Assembly: GCF_001678845.1 (NCBI RefSeq)
Contig: NZ_MAIQ01000006.1
Location: forward strand, 1-64,000
DNA length: 64,000 bases
Source of the DNA: Christensenella intestinihominis
GTDB taxonomy: Bacteria; Bacillota; Clostridia; Christensenellales; Christensenellaceae
Direction: 5' to 3'
Shown: in pieces, positions 35,251 to 44,292 of the stretch
Layout: each line of letters begins with the position of its first letter
How positions within the stretch are numbered: the first letter of the stretch is position 1
Translations under genes and position numbers: made by a program
The notes under the pieces: generated by a model
Told to the model about the DNA's origin: nothing
The model's database searches: none
What the model saw: only the letters and a program-made list of their open reading frames with translations

Positions 35251-36276
35251 ATGAATATACAGGACTATAAAGGCGTATTCGTATTCGCACAGCAGGAAGA
35301 TAATAAACTTGCGGGCGTGTCGCTCGAGCTGGTCGGCAAGGCGAAGGAACTCGCAAAGGACCTCGGGACGGAAGTGACGGCGGTTGTCCTTGGCTCAGGG
35401 ATCGAAGATATGGCGAAAAAGCTTGGACGCTATGGCGCGGATAACGTAATCCTGGCGGACGACCCGGGCCTTAAGGTATATATGACGGAGCCTTACGCGC
35501 ATGTTTTAACGCAGGTTATCGAGGCCAAAAAGCCGGAAATCGTGCTTTACGGCGCGACGGCCATCGGCCGCGACCTTGCGCCGAGGGTATCGGCGCGCGT
35601 GCACACCGGCCTCACGGCGGACTGCACGGGGCTTGAAGTAGACCCGGAAACAAAAAACCTGCGCATGACGCGCCCGGCTTTCGGCGGGAACATCATGGCG
35701 ACGATTATCTGCCCGGAATTCCGGCCGCAGATGGCGACGGTCCGCCCGGGCGTGATGCAGCGCATCCATCCGGCGGCGGAATCTTCCGCGAAGGTGGAGC
35801 ATTACAAGGTAGAGCTTCCGCAGGAAAGCTTTAATGTGGAAGTCCTCGACATTGTTAAAAAGGTCAGCGACAGGATGGATATCCAGGATGCGAAAATCCT
35901 TGTGTCCGGCGGCCGCGGAATGGGATGCCCGGAGAATTTCCAGCTTTTGGAAGACCTCGCGGCGGCATTCGGGAACGGTGCGACCGTAAGCTCCTCGCGC
36001 GCGTGCGTGGATGCGGGCTGGGTAGAGAAGGACCGCCAGGTCGGGCAGACAGGCAAGACGGTTCGCCCGAACCTTTACATTGCGTGCGGCATTTCGGGCG
36101 CCATCCAGCACCTTGCGGGCATGGAGGATTCCGACCTTATTATTGCGATCAATAAAGACGAATATGCGCCGATTTTTGAAGTTGCGGACTATGGCGTTGT
36201 GGGCGATGTGACGAAGATATTGCCCGCCTTTACCGAACAGGTGAAGCGCGCCATTGCAGAGAAAAACGAATCATAA
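35251..36276 (+). CDS. etfA: Electron transfer flavoprotein subunit alpha
   Basis: A 341-residue EtfA with the C-terminal FAD-binding domain ([36 protein letters not shown]). No extra N-terminal ferredoxin domain is present. The ATG at 35251 has a ribosome-site-like GTGGTGAT upstream; a GTG at 35230 overlapping etfB is less likely. Last gene of the bcd-etfBA unit. Confidence 0.95.
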   Translation: MNIQDYKGVFVFAQQEDNKLAGVSLELVGKAKELAKDLGTEVTAVVLGSGIEDMAKKLGRYGADNVILADDPGLKVYMTEPYAHVLTQVIEAKKPEIVLYGATAIGRDLAPRVSARVHTGLTADCTGLEVDPETKNLRMTRPAFGGNIMATIICPEFRPQMATVRPGVMQRIHPAAESSAKVEHYKVELPQESFNVEVLDIVKKVSDRMDIQDAKILVSGGRGMGCPENFQLLEDLAAAFGNGATVSSSRACVDAGWVEKDRQVGQTGKTVRPNLYIACGISGAIQHLAGMEDSDLIIAINKDEYAPIFEVADYGVVGDVTKILPAFTEQVKRAIAEKNES

Positions 36277-36286
36277 CGGAAAAAAG

Positions 36287-36328
36287 CGGGGCTGTCTCAT
36301 ATCGGGTGAAACAGCCCCCTTTTGCATT
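36287..36328 (+). terminator. Terminator of bcd-etfBA
   Basis: GGGGCTGT and ACAGCCCC arms followed by CTTTTG. Confidence 0.75.
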
Positions 36329-36783
36329 CCGGGAAAGAAAAGGCAAAATGTGTCATAAAAAGGTGGTTCATTACGCGGGAAATGTTAAATTGTGAAAAAA
36401 AAGGCAATAGCGCGTTAAAAAATCATGAACTTTATGCCTTTTAGGTCGCGGAAGTATTTACAAGAACGTTATAATTTGTTAAAATATACACAAACTTTGT
36501 TTTTGGTGAACGATACGTATGGGGAGCGTGCCACAGGATGACTGCAGAGAGGCAAACAGTATGGCTTAGAGGCAGCCTGGAGCGTAGGAAAAAGAAGCGC
36601 TTTGGGCTCTGTGTAGTCCCGGAATATCCGGCATGCGAAAAAGTATCACAGTCAAAAAGAGAGGGCGTACGCACCGCAGATCGTGAGCGGCGCGGAATGC
36701 CTGCTTTTTTTGAAGGGGAAAGTTATGAAAAGGCGATAAGCCTATATGTTTGCAAACGCAACAATATTTAGGAGGATGCAGTA
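36329..36783. other. Long control and leader region before mdh-fumC
   Basis: About 450 bp without a gene. It contains a TATAAT (36470-36475), a Rex-like site right after it, and a roughly 290-nt leader with several hairpins: CCGGA/TCCGG (36619-36631) and a GC-rich one near 36669-36692, among others. The leader resembles a structured RNA, but I do not recognise a known riboswitch class. A 77-codon frame through it has no coding character. Confidence 0.5.
36476..36493. promoter_or_regulatory. Candidate Rex (redox repressor) site
   Basis: TTGTTAAAATATACACAA matches the Rex consensus TTGTKAAnnnnTTMACAA at 13 of 14 defined positions and abuts a TATAAT. Rex would repress malate dehydrogenase and fumarase when NADH is low. 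Confidence 0.5.
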
Positions 36784-37731
36784 ATGAGCAGGAAAGTAAC
36801 GATCATTGGCGCTGGAAGCGTCGGTTCCACGATCACGTACACGATGGCGGTAAACGGACTCGCTTCCGAGATCGTAATGATCGACGTCAATACCGAGAAG
36901 GCCCTTGGAGAGGCGATGGATATTCGCCAGGGTACGCCGTTTTGCTCCCCGATCCAGATTTACGCGGGGACATATGAGGATGCAAAGGGCTCCGACGTCG
37001 TGGTCATCACGTCGGGCATGCCGCGGAAGGCGGGCCAGTCCCGGATTGACCTTGCGCAGACCAACGTGGACGTGATCCGCGAGATTGCGCCCGAGATCGT
37101 GAAGCATGCGCCGGATGCAATCTACATCCTGGTCAGCAACCCGGTGGACGTGCTTACCTATACATTCTGCAAGGTGTCCGGCCTGCCGGAAAACCGGATT
37201 ATCGGTTCCGGGACGATCCTCGACACCGCGCGCCTGCGCAGCCGCCTCGCGGAATACCTCAGCATCAGCCAGAAGAGCATCCATGCTTATGTAATGGGCG
37301 AACACGGCGACAGCTCGTTCGTCCCGTGGTCCACGGCGCGCGTGGGCAGCGTCGAGATTCTCGACGACAAGGGCGGGTTTAACTTCACGGGCCGCATCAA
37401 GGCCAAGCTCAACCCGGAGGAAATCGAACAGTATATCCGCACGTCGGGCGGCAAGATTATCGAGCGCAAGGGCGCGACGTTTTATGCGATCGCAATCTCC
37501 GTGTGCCACATCGTGGACTGCCTGTTCGGCAGCTCGAACCGTGTAATGACGGTATCCTCCATGCTGCACGGGGAATACGGCATCGACGACGTATGCCTCT
37601 CGATTCCGTTCATCTTCGGGCCGCAGGGCATCTGCGGGAACGTGCTTCCGGCAATGACGGAGCAGGAACTTGAAAAGCTCCAGCACAGCGCGGACGTCCT
37701 TAAGAAAGTTATCAAACAGGTTAATATCTGA
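36784..37731 (+). CDS. mdh: Malate dehydrogenase on a lactate-dehydrogenase-type scaffold
   Basis: A 315-residue NAD-dependent 2-hydroxyacid dehydrogenase. The fold and motifs are those of L-lactate dehydrogenase ([35 protein letters not shown] with catalytic His), and database tools would probably say LDH. But the substrate-specificity position is Arg81 in [10 protein letters not shown], where LDHs have Gln (Q102) and malate dehydrogenases Arg; the Q102R change is known to turn an LDH into an MDH. Fumarase follows 14 bp later, so oxaloacetate reduction makes sense. A lactate role cannot be excluded. Confidence 0.82.
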   Translation: MSRKVTIIGAGSVGSTITYTMAVNGLASEIVMIDVNTEKALGEAMDIRQGTPFCSPIQIYAGTYEDAKGSDVVVITSGMPRKAGQSRIDLAQTNVDVIREIAPEIVKHAPDAIYILVSNPVDVLTYTFCKVSGLPENRIIGSGTILDTARLRSRLAEYLSISQKSIHAYVMGEHGDSSFVPWSTARVGSVEILDDKGGFNFTGRIKAKLNPEEIEQYIRTSGGKIIERKGATFYAIAISVCHIVDCLFGSSNRVMTVSSMLHGEYGIDDVCLSIPFIFGPQGICGNVLPAMTEQELEKLQHSADVLKKVIKQVNI

Positions 37732-37745
37732 TCGGAGGGAGCCAT

Positions 37746-39110
37746 ATGGAATACCGTATCGAACGGGACTCGATGGGGGAAATGAAAGTCCCGGCAGATA
37801 AATACTGGGCGGCGCAGACACAGCGCAGCCTGCAAAACTTTGAAATTGGCGGCGAGGTAATGCCGCGCGAAATTACGCACGCGTTCGGGATACTGAAGAA
37901 GGCCGCGGCAATTGCGAATTTTAACCTTGGCAAAATCAGCGGGGAGAAGAAAAACGCGATTGCGGCGGCGTGCGACGAGGTAATCGCGGGAAAGCTCAAC
38001 GATCATTTTCCGCTCGTAGTGTGGCAGACGGGTAGCGGTACGCAGTCCAATATGAACGCGAACGAGGTAATCGCCAACCGCGGGAATGAAATTGCGGGCG
38101 AAAAGCTGCTCCACCCGAACGACGATGTGAACAAATCACAGAGCTCGAACGATACGTTCCCCACGGCGATGCACATTGCCGCGGTGCTCGGGATTGAAGA
38201 CAACCTGATCCCGCAGATGGATGTGTTCATCGAAACGCTGAAGCGCCTCGAACAGGAAAACGAAGGCATTGTGAAGAGCGGGCGCACCCATTTGCAGGAT
38301 GCGACGCCCATTGCCTTTTCACAGGAAATCAGCGGCTGGCGCAACATGCTCGAAAAGACGAAGGGAATGCTTATGGCGGCGCTGCCGGGCCTCAAAGAGC
38401 TTGCGCTCGGCGGTACGGCGGTCGGGACGGGGCTCAATGCGCCCGAAGGCTTTGCGGAGGAAATCGCGAAGCAGGTAGGGATTTTGACCGGAAAAGAGTT
38501 TGTGACGGCGGAAAACAAGTTCCATGCCTTAACGTCCAAGGACGACCTCGTATTTGCGCACGGCGCCCTGAAAGCGCTCGCCGCAAACATGATGAAGATT
38601 GCCAACGATGTGCGGTGGCTCGCAAGCGGCCCGCGCTGCGGCCTTGGGGAAATATTCATCCCGGAAAACGAGCCGGGCAGCTCGATCATGCCGGGTAAGG
38701 TGAACCCCACCCAGTGCGAAGCAATGACGATGGTTGCCGTGCAGGTAATGGCGAACGATGTTGCGGTCGGCATGGCGGCTTCCCAGGGGAATTTTGAGCT
38801 GAACGTATTCATGCCGGTATTGATCTATAATTTCCTGCAATCCGTGCGGCTTCTGGCGGACGGGATCGCGTCCTTTAACAAGAACTGTGCGGCGGGGATC
38901 AGGGCAAACAGGGAAAAAATGGCGCACAACCTGCATAATTCACTGATGCTGGTGACGGCGCTCAACCCGTATATCGGCTATGATAACGCCGCGAAAACGG
39001 CCAAAAAGGCCTATAAGGAGAATATCTCGCTCAAAGAGGCATGCGTGGAGCTCGGGTTCCTTACGCCCGAGAAGTTTGACGAGGTGTTCCATCCGGAAGA
39101 GATGATATAA
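37746..39110 (+). CDS. fumC: Class II fumarate hydratase
   Basis: A 454-residue fumarase of the aspartase/fumarase superfamily that interconverts malate and fumarate. Signature [11 protein letters not shown] and the [10 protein letters not shown] and [13 protein letters not shown] blocks are present. GGAGGGAGCC precedes the ATG. It follows mdh in one operon and precedes, after a repeat-containing gap, the HdrB gene; the product feeds the fumarate reductase genes downstream. Confidence 0.96.
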   Translation: MEYRIERDSMGEMKVPADKYWAAQTQRSLQNFEIGGEVMPREITHAFGILKKAAAIANFNLGKISGEKKNAIAAACDEVIAGKLNDHFPLVVWQTGSGTQSNMNANEVIANRGNEIAGEKLLHPNDDVNKSQSSNDTFPTAMHIAAVLGIEDNLIPQMDVFIETLKRLEQENEGIVKSGRTHLQDATPIAFSQEISGWRNMLEKTKGMLMAALPGLKELALGGTAVGTGLNAPEGFAEEIAKQVGILTGKEFVTAENKFHALTSKDDLVFAHGALKALAANMMKIANDVRWLASGPRCGLGEIFIPENEPGSSIMPGKVNPTQCEAMTMVAVQVMANDVAVGMAASQGNFELNVFMPVLIYNFLQSVRLLADGIASFNKNCAAGIRANREKMAHNLHNSLMLVTALNPYIGYDNAAKTAKKAYKENISLKEACVELGFLTPEKFDEVFHPEEMI

Positions 39111-39112
39111 GG

Positions 39113-39200
39113 GCAATGAATAAGTAACAGGTAATAATGAATAATGAATGATGAAGGAATGCGCTTCGCGCATCAATCATATCATCGGCATAGCCGACTC
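39113..39200. repeat. REP-like dispersed repeat, copy A
   Basis: GGCAATGAATAAGTAACAGG followed by A/T-rich sequence and hairpins ATGCGC-TTC-GCGCAT (39159-39173) and TCGGC-ATA-GCCGA (39185-39197). Related copies are at 40483-40518 and, inverted, at 55627-55672. Confidence 0.55.
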
Positions 39201-39267
39201 CATCATCAATGATTCATTTTATACGGTCCATTTGTCGGATCGTGATATGGAAGGAGAGCGGATTCGA

Positions 39268-40080
39268 TTGGAATCGAACATAAAATTCAGTTATTATCCG
39301 GGCTGCACCTTGAAAACAAAGGCAAAAGACCTGGACAGATACGCGCGGGAATCCGCGGCGGCGCTCGGCGTGGAGCTCTGCGAGCTGCCCGAGTGGCAGT
39401 GCTGCGGTGCGGTCTATCCGATGGCGAGCGACGAAATCGCGACGAAGCTTTCGGCAGTGCGCGCGCTCGCGGATGCCAAAGCGGCAGGGAGCGAGCTCAT
39501 TACGCTGTGCTCCGCCTGCCATCACGTAATCAAGCGTGTGAACGGCGATATGGAATCGAACGGCGACATGCGCATGAAGGTAAACAACTACCTGAAGCTC
39601 GATGAGGATTACGCGGGAGAGACGACCGTACTGCATTATCTTGAAATGCTGCGGGACCGCGTCGGGTGGGACGAACTGAAAAAGAAAGTGGTACGTCCGC
39701 TCAAGGGCAGGAAAATCGGGGCCTACTACGGCTGCCTTCTGCTTCGTCCCGCAAAAGAAATGCAGTTTGACAACCCGGAAAACCCGTCGATTATCGAGGA
39801 TTTTATTGCGGCAATCGGCGCTACGCCGGTGAAATATCCGTACCGCAACGAATGCTGCGGCGGGTATGTGGTGGTAGAAGATAAGGAAGCGCCGAAGAAA
39901 ATGAGCGGGAAGGTTCTGAATTCGGCGGCGAAGCATGGCGCGGAGGCCGTTGTGACGGCATGCCCGCTGTGCAAATATAATTTGGAGGAAAACAGTGCGG
40001 GAACGGGCGTTTCGGTCTGGTATTTTACGGAATTGCTCGCAGAGGCGCTGGGACTTAAGGAAGGGGGCGATGCGCAGTGA
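39268..40080 (+). CDS. hdrB: HdrB-type heterodisulfide reductase subunit
   Basis: A 270-residue protein with two CCG domains. The first has YYPGC, CCGA and CSACH; the second has YYGC, CCGGY and CPLCK. In HdrB these cysteines hold two noncubane [4Fe-4S] clusters that pass or split electron pairs. The TTG start at 39268 is preferred because GGAAGGAGAG sits nine bases upstream; the long upstream extension runs through a repeat. It overlaps hdrC by four bases. Its partner in methanogens reduces CoM-S-S-CoB; here no such substrate is expected and a fumarate reductase is encoded in the same cluster. Confidence 0.92.
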   Translation: MESNIKFSYYPGCTLKTKAKDLDRYARESAAALGVELCELPEWQCCGAVYPMASDEIATKLSAVRALADAKAAGSELITLCSACHHVIKRVNGDMESNGDMRMKVNNYLKLDEDYAGETTVLHYLEMLRDRVGWDELKKKVVRPLKGRKIGAYYGCLLLRPAKEMQFDNPENPSIIEDFIAAIGATPVKYPYRNECCGGYVVVEDKEAPKKMSGKVLNSAAKHGAEAVVTACPLCKYNLEENSAGTGVSVWYFTELLAEALGLKEGGDAQ

Positions 40081-40469
40081 CGGACGCACAAAAGGACCGC
40101 AAGGAGCTGGTGCTGCGGATGAGCGGCGTCGATCCCGGGAAATGTATGACGTGCGGGAAATGCTCGGGGACATGCCCGGCCTATGACGAGATGGAATATC
40201 ATCCGCACCAGTTTGTTTCGATGGTCAAAAAGGGAAATATCGAACCGTTGATGCGGTCAGAATCCCTGTGGCAATGCCTTTCCTGTTTTGCGTGTATGGA
40301 GCGCTGCCCGCGCGGGGTGGAGCCGGCCAAGCTGATCGAGGCGGTGCGCCTGCTTGTGATCCGCGAGAAAGGCGGAAACCATTTAAACGCACAGGAAATT
40401 CCTGGAAAGCTGGATGAAAATATGCCGCAGCAGGCAATCACCAGCGCCTTCCGGAAGTATGGAAAGTGA
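40077..40469 (+). CDS. hdrC: HdrC-type iron-sulfur subunit
   Basis: A 130-residue protein with two ferredoxin-type motifs, CMTCGKCSGTCPAY and CLSCFACMERCPRG, the pattern of HdrC. It carries electrons between HdrA and HdrB. GTG start overlapping the hdrB stop. Confidence 0.92.
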   Translation: MTDAQKDRKELVLRMSGVDPGKCMTCGKCSGTCPAYDEMEYHPHQFVSMVKKGNIEPLMRSESLWQCLSCFACMERCPRGVEPAKLIEAVRLLVIREKGGNHLNAQEIPGKLDENMPQQAITSAFRKYGK

Positions 40470-40895
40470 CAAAGCCAAAGCAAGTAATAGGTAATAAAAA
40501 GGAGTGCGCTGCGCGCACGAAGCTTTGACAATAGGGAAGAGCAGGAGCAAGGAATACCTATCTGGGACGCCAAGAGCGAAAGCGATTGGGTAACCGAAGC
40601 TATGCAAAGCTCAGAGCGAACTTTGCTCCGACAATTAACAGCACATAGAATGGGGCCCCCGATGAACTCGAACGAAGTGAGTTCATAGGGGTAGAGGAGC
40701 AGCCGCCCAAAAAGCGAAGAGTCGCACGATAGGGCGACTCGAGCAAAAGGGCGTGTACAGAGGCATGGGGCCCCCGATGAACTCGAACGAAGTGAGTTCA
40801 TAGGGGTAGAGGAGCAGCCGCCCAAAAAGCGAAGAGTCGCACGATAGGGCGACTCGAGCAAAAGGGCGTGCTGCGACGAGAGGAGTGAATTTTTC
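40470..40895. other. Gap between hdrC and hdrA with REP-like copy B and tandem repeats
   Basis: A 426-bp gene-free stretch within an otherwise compact cluster. It begins with REP-like copy B (40483-40518, hairpin GTGCGC-TGC-GCGCAC at 40504-40518), continues with irregular inverted repeats, and ends in two identical 106-bp units. No promoter could be defined with confidence. Confidence 0.7.
40650..40870. repeat. Two identical 106-bp tandem repeats
   Basis: Units at 40650-40755 and 40765-40870 are identical over 106 bp, with a nine-base spacer. Each has the palindrome GGGGCCCC, a hairpin ATGAACTC/GAGTTCAT (eight-base arms) and a hairpin GAGTCGC/GCGACTC (seven-base arms). Confidence 0.95.
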
Positions 40896-42884
40896 TTGCA
40901 GAGAATAGGAGTTTTCGTCTGTTGGTGCGGAAGCAACATTGCGGCCACGGTGGACGTTTCGGCGGTTGCCGAAGCGGTCAAAAGCGAGCCGGGGGTTGTT
41001 CTCGCCACAGATTACCAGTATATGTGCTCCGAGGTGGGGCAAGCGAAGATCAAGGACGCGATCAAAGAGCATGGGCTCACGGGCGTTGTGATCTGCTCGT
41101 GTTCACCGCGGATGCACGAGGCGACCTTCCGCAAGACGGCGGCCGCCGCGGGCCTCAATCCGTATATGGTAGAGATCGCGAACATCCGCGAGCAATGCTC
41201 GTGGATTCATAAGGAGAAAGACGAGGGAACGGAAAAGGCAATCATACTCGCAAAAGCGGCGATTGCCAAGCTGAACCTTAACGCCCCGCTGACCGCGGGG
41301 GAAAGCCCGGTTACAAAGCGTGCGCTCGTGATCGGCGGGGGCATTGCGGGCATCCAGACGGCGCTTGACATCGCGGATGCGGGCTATGAAGTGGATATCG
41401 TTGAAAAGTCGCCGACCATCGGCGGCAAGATGGCGCAGCTTGACAAGACGTTTCCCACGCTCGACTGCGCGGCATGCATCCTGACGCCAAAGATGGTGGA
41501 CGCGGCGCAGCATGAGAAAATACACCTGTATACCTACAGCGAAGTGGAAAAGGTTTCCGGCTTTGTCGGCAACTTTACGGTGGATATCCGCAAGAAGGCG
41601 CGGAACGTGAAGGAAGACCTGTGCACGGGCTGCGGCGTGTGTATGGAAAAATGCCCGTCCAAAAAAGCGAAAAGCGAGTTCAATATGGGGCTCAATACCC
41701 GCAGCGCCGTTTATGTGCCGTTTGCGCAGGCTGTACCGAATGTGCCGGTGATCGACCATGACGCATGCATTCATTACAAAACGGGGAAATGCGGCCTGTG
41801 TGAAAAAAGCTGTCCGTCGAACGCCATCGATTTTGAACAGCAGGACGAGATCATTACGCGGGAATACGGCGCGATTATCGCGGCGACAGGCTTTAATCCG
41901 ATTCCCATGGATGATTTTGACGAATACGGATATTCGCAAAACCCGGACGTGGTCACCTCGCTTGAATTTGAGCGGCTGATGAACGCGGCGGGGCCGACGA
42001 AGGGCGTTTTGCTTCGCCCGTCGGACGGCAAGCATCCGAAAACGCTGGTGTTCGTACAGTGCGTCGGCTCGCGCGACACTACGGAGTGCGGCAAACCGTA
42101 TTGCTCGAAAATATGCTGTATGTATACCGCGAAGCACGCAATGCTTGTGCGGGAAAAATACCCGGATACGGAGGTTTATGTGTTCTATATCGACGTGCGG
42201 ACGCCGGGTAAGAATTTCGACGAGTTCCAGCGCCGCGCGGTTGAGCAGTATGGCGTGAATTACGTCAAAGGAATGGTTGGCAAGGTCGCGGAGGAAGACG
42301 GCGTGCTCCATGTGCAGGCGTCCGACCTCATCAGCGGCACGCAAATGCACATCGATGCGGATATGGTGGTCCTCGCGGCGGCAATCGAGCCGGACAAGAG
42401 CGCCCGGCCCCTCGCCACGATGCTCACGGCCAGTATGGACACCAACGACTTTTTTACGGAAGCGCATCCCAAGCTGCGGCCGGTGGAAAGCCCGACGGCG
42501 GGCGTATTCCTTTCGGGGATATGCCAGGGGCCGAAGGATATCCCGGAAACGGTCGCGCAGGCAGGGGCCGCCGCGTCAAAGGTTATCGGGCTCCTGGCCA
42601 AAGACAAGCTCACATGCAATCCGTGTGTCGCGGGCAGCGACGAGCTTTTGTGCAACGGCTGTTCGGCATGCCAGAATGTGTGCCCGTACGGAGCCATCGA
42701 ATATGTGGAAAAGGAAATTAACGACCACGGCGTGCGCGAAATGCGCAGGGTCGCCGAGGTCAACGAAGCCGTTTGCCAGGGCTGCGGCGCGTGCACGGTG
42801 ACGTGCCCGTCCGGGGCAATGGACCTCAAGGGCTTTACAAATAAACAGATTATGGCGGAGGTGGATGCGATATGCCGGAACTGA
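40896..42884 (+). CDS. hdrA: HdrA-type flavin-containing subunit (bifurcation site candidate)
   Basis: A 662-residue FAD/Fe-S protein with the whole HdrA plan: an N-terminal domain with CWCG and CSCSPRMHE, a thioredoxin-reductase-like FAD domain (VIGGGIAGIQTALD, with a Cys pair LDCAACI), an inserted pair of Fe-S motifs (CTGCGVCMEKC, CGLCEKSC), and C-terminal ferredoxin motifs (CNGCSACQNVCPYG, CQGCGACTVTCPSG). HdrA flavin is the known bifurcating site in methanogen HdrABC-Mvh. TTG start with AGAGGAG upstream. Its end overlaps the MvhD/FlxD gene by 13 bp. Confidence 0.94.
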   Translation: MQRIGVFVCWCGSNIAATVDVSAVAEAVKSEPGVVLATDYQYMCSEVGQAKIKDAIKEHGLTGVVICSCSPRMHEATFRKTAAAAGLNPYMVEIANIREQCSWIHKEKDEGTEKAIILAKAAIAKLNLNAPLTAGESPVTKRALVIGGGIAGIQTALDIADAGYEVDIVEKSPTIGGKMAQLDKTFPTLDCAACILTPKMVDAAQHEKIHLYTYSEVEKVSGFVGNFTVDIRKKARNVKEDLCTGCGVCMEKCPSKKAKSEFNMGLNTRSAVYVPFAQAVPNVPVIDHDACIHYKTGKCGLCEKSCPSNAIDFEQQDEIITREYGAIIAATGFNPIPMDDFDEYGYSQNPDVVTSLEFERLMNAAGPTKGVLLRPSDGKHPKTLVFVQCVGSRDTTECGKPYCSKICCMYTAKHAMLVREKYPDTEVYVFYIDVRTPGKNFDEFQRRAVEQYGVNYVKGMVGKVAEEDGVLHVQASDLISGTQMHIDADMVVLAAAIEPDKSARPLATMLTASMDTNDFFTEAHPKLRPVESPTAGVFLSGICQGPKDIPETVAQAGAAASKVIGLLAKDKLTCNPCVAGSDELLCNGCSACQNVCPYGAIEYVEKEINDHGVREMRRVAEVNEAVCQGCGACTVTCPSGAMDLKGFTNKQIMAEVDAICRN

Positions 42885-43327
42885 ACGAACAAAAAAGCAG
42901 CAGCGAATTCAAGCCGCTGATCGTCGCATTCTGCTGTAACTGGTGCAGCTATGCGGGCGCGGACCTTGCGGGTACAAGCCGCCTTAATTATCCGGCCAAC
43001 GTAAAGATTATCCGCGTGCCCTGCTCGTGCAGGGTGAATCCGATGTTTATTTTGCGGGCTTTCCAGCGCGGGGCGGACGGTGTGATTATCAACGGGTGCC
43101 ACCCGGGCGACTGCCACTATTCAACGGGAAATTATTACGCGCGCCGGCGGATGGCGCTCCTGTTCAGCATGCTTGAATACCTTGGCATTGAAAAAGGAAG
43201 GACCCGCGTCGAGTGGGTGTCGGCGGCCGAAGGCCAGCGCTTCGCGCAGGTAATGAACGAATTTGCAGAAACCATCCATAATCTGGGTGAGAACAAGAGA
43301 CTGGAGGACCTGAGATGCAAGCGGTAG
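42872..43327 (+). CDS. flxD: MvhD/FlxD-type [2Fe-2S] protein
   Basis: A 151-residue member of the MvhD (FlpD/FlxD) family that links an electron-input module to HdrA. Conserved cysteines occur in CCNWCSY, PCSCR and NGCHPGDCHY. It overlaps both neighbours and is thus translationally coupled. In the FlxABCD-HdrABC complexes of anaerobes this subunit joins the NADH dehydrogenase part to HdrA. Confidence 0.9.
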   Translation: MPELNEQKSSSEFKPLIVAFCCNWCSYAGADLAGTSRLNYPANVKIIRVPCSCRVNPMFILRAFQRGADGVIINGCHPGDCHYSTGNYYARRRMALLFSMLEYLGIEKGRTRVEWVSAAEGQRFAQVMNEFAETIHNLGENKRLEDLRCKR

Positions 43328-44292
43328 AAAAAGCAATCAAGGAAAAAGCGCGCGCGCTGCTTGCAGACGGCACGGTAGACCGGGTGCTCGGCTGGGAAAA
43401 GGGCGAATATTGCTACGATAATACGCCCGCGGTTTTCACGGCGGAAAATCTCGGGAACCTTGTATACAACAGTTTCTGCGGCGCGAATTTAAGTAAATAT
43501 CTCATTGCGGAAAGCAAAAAAGAGGGCAGGGTGCTTGCGCTTCTAAAGCCCTGTGATACGTACAGCTTCAACCAGCTCGTAAAAGAGCACCGGATTGACC
43601 GGGAAAAGGTCTATGTGCTGGGAATCCCGTGCCACGGGATTGCAGACGTGGAAAAGCTGAATGTAAAAGGCGTGAAGGGAATCGAACGTATCGCGGAGGA
43701 CGGCGGCACGCTGACCGCGCAGACGCTGTACGGCGAAAAGACGTGCGAAATAAACGATGTTTTGCTCGAACGGTGTATGGCGTGCAAGGGGCCGGAGCAT
43801 ATGGCCGCGGACGACGTGATCGAAGACACGGCGCCGGTGGAACTGAGGAAGCACGACCGCTTCGGCATGGTGGAGAAGCTCGAACAGATGACGCCGGATG
43901 AGCGCTTTGAATTCTGGCGCAGCGAGCTTTCAAAGTGCATCCGCTGCAATGCCTGCCGGAATGTATGCCCCGCGTGCTCGTGCCTGAAATGCGTGTTCGA
44001 CAACGACGCGTCGGGCGTCGCTGCCAAGGCGAATGTAGATACGTTTGAAGAAAATATGTTCCATATCATCCGTGCGTTCCACGTAGCCGGACGATGCACG
44101 GACTGCGGCGAGTGCAGCCGGGTATGCCCACAGGGTATTCCGCTGCATCTTTTGAACCGCAAGTTCATTCAGGACATCAATAAGAATTATGGCGAATACC
44201 AGGCGGGAGCGGACGACAGCTCCGCGTGGCCGCTTGTGGATTACACGCAGGAAGACGTGGAACCGGGCGCCATCGAAGGAGGGAAGAACTGA
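43315..44292 (+). CDS. FlxC-like iron-sulfur protein with FrhB-type domain
   Basis: A 325-residue protein. The first 190 residues resemble pieces of coenzyme F420 hydrogenase/dehydrogenase beta subunits (LKPCDTYSF, GIPCHGI, RCMACKG), and the rest holds two ferredoxin motifs (CIRCNACRNVCPACSC, CTDCGECSRVCPQG). It is one of the two Fe-S subunits expected in an Flx-type NADH module. Which Flx letter applies is not certain. Overlaps neighbours on both sides. Confidence 0.82.
   Translation: MQAVEKAIKEKARALLADGTVDRVLGWEKGEYCYDNTPAVFTAENLGNLVYNSFCGANLSKYLIAESKKEGRVLALLKPCDTYSFNQLVKEHRIDREKVYVLGIPCHGIADVEKLNVKGVKGIERIAEDGGTLTAQTLYGEKTCEINDVLLERCMACKGPEHMAADDVIEDTAPVELRKHDRFGMVEKLEQMTPDERFEFWRSELSKCIRCNACRNVCPACSCLKCVFDNDASGVAAKANVDTFEENMFHIIRAFHVAGRCTDCGECSRVCPQGIPLHLLNRKFIQDINKNYGEYQAGADDSSAWPLVDYTQEDVEPGAIEGGKN

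Noticed and set aside
36538-36771. A 77-codon frame before mdh
   Set aside because: Arg/Lys-rich without domain features or a ribosome site, and it crosses hairpins of the leader; better explained as untranslated RNA.
39255-39285. GGATTCGATTGGAATCGAAC resembling a tRNA T-arm
   Set aside because: No acceptor, D or anticodon stems could be built around it; it is the ribosome-site region of hdrB.
40650-40870. Tandem repeats considered as a CRISPR array
   Set aside because: Only two 106-bp units with a nine-base spacer; unit length and spacer size do not fit, and no cas genes are present.
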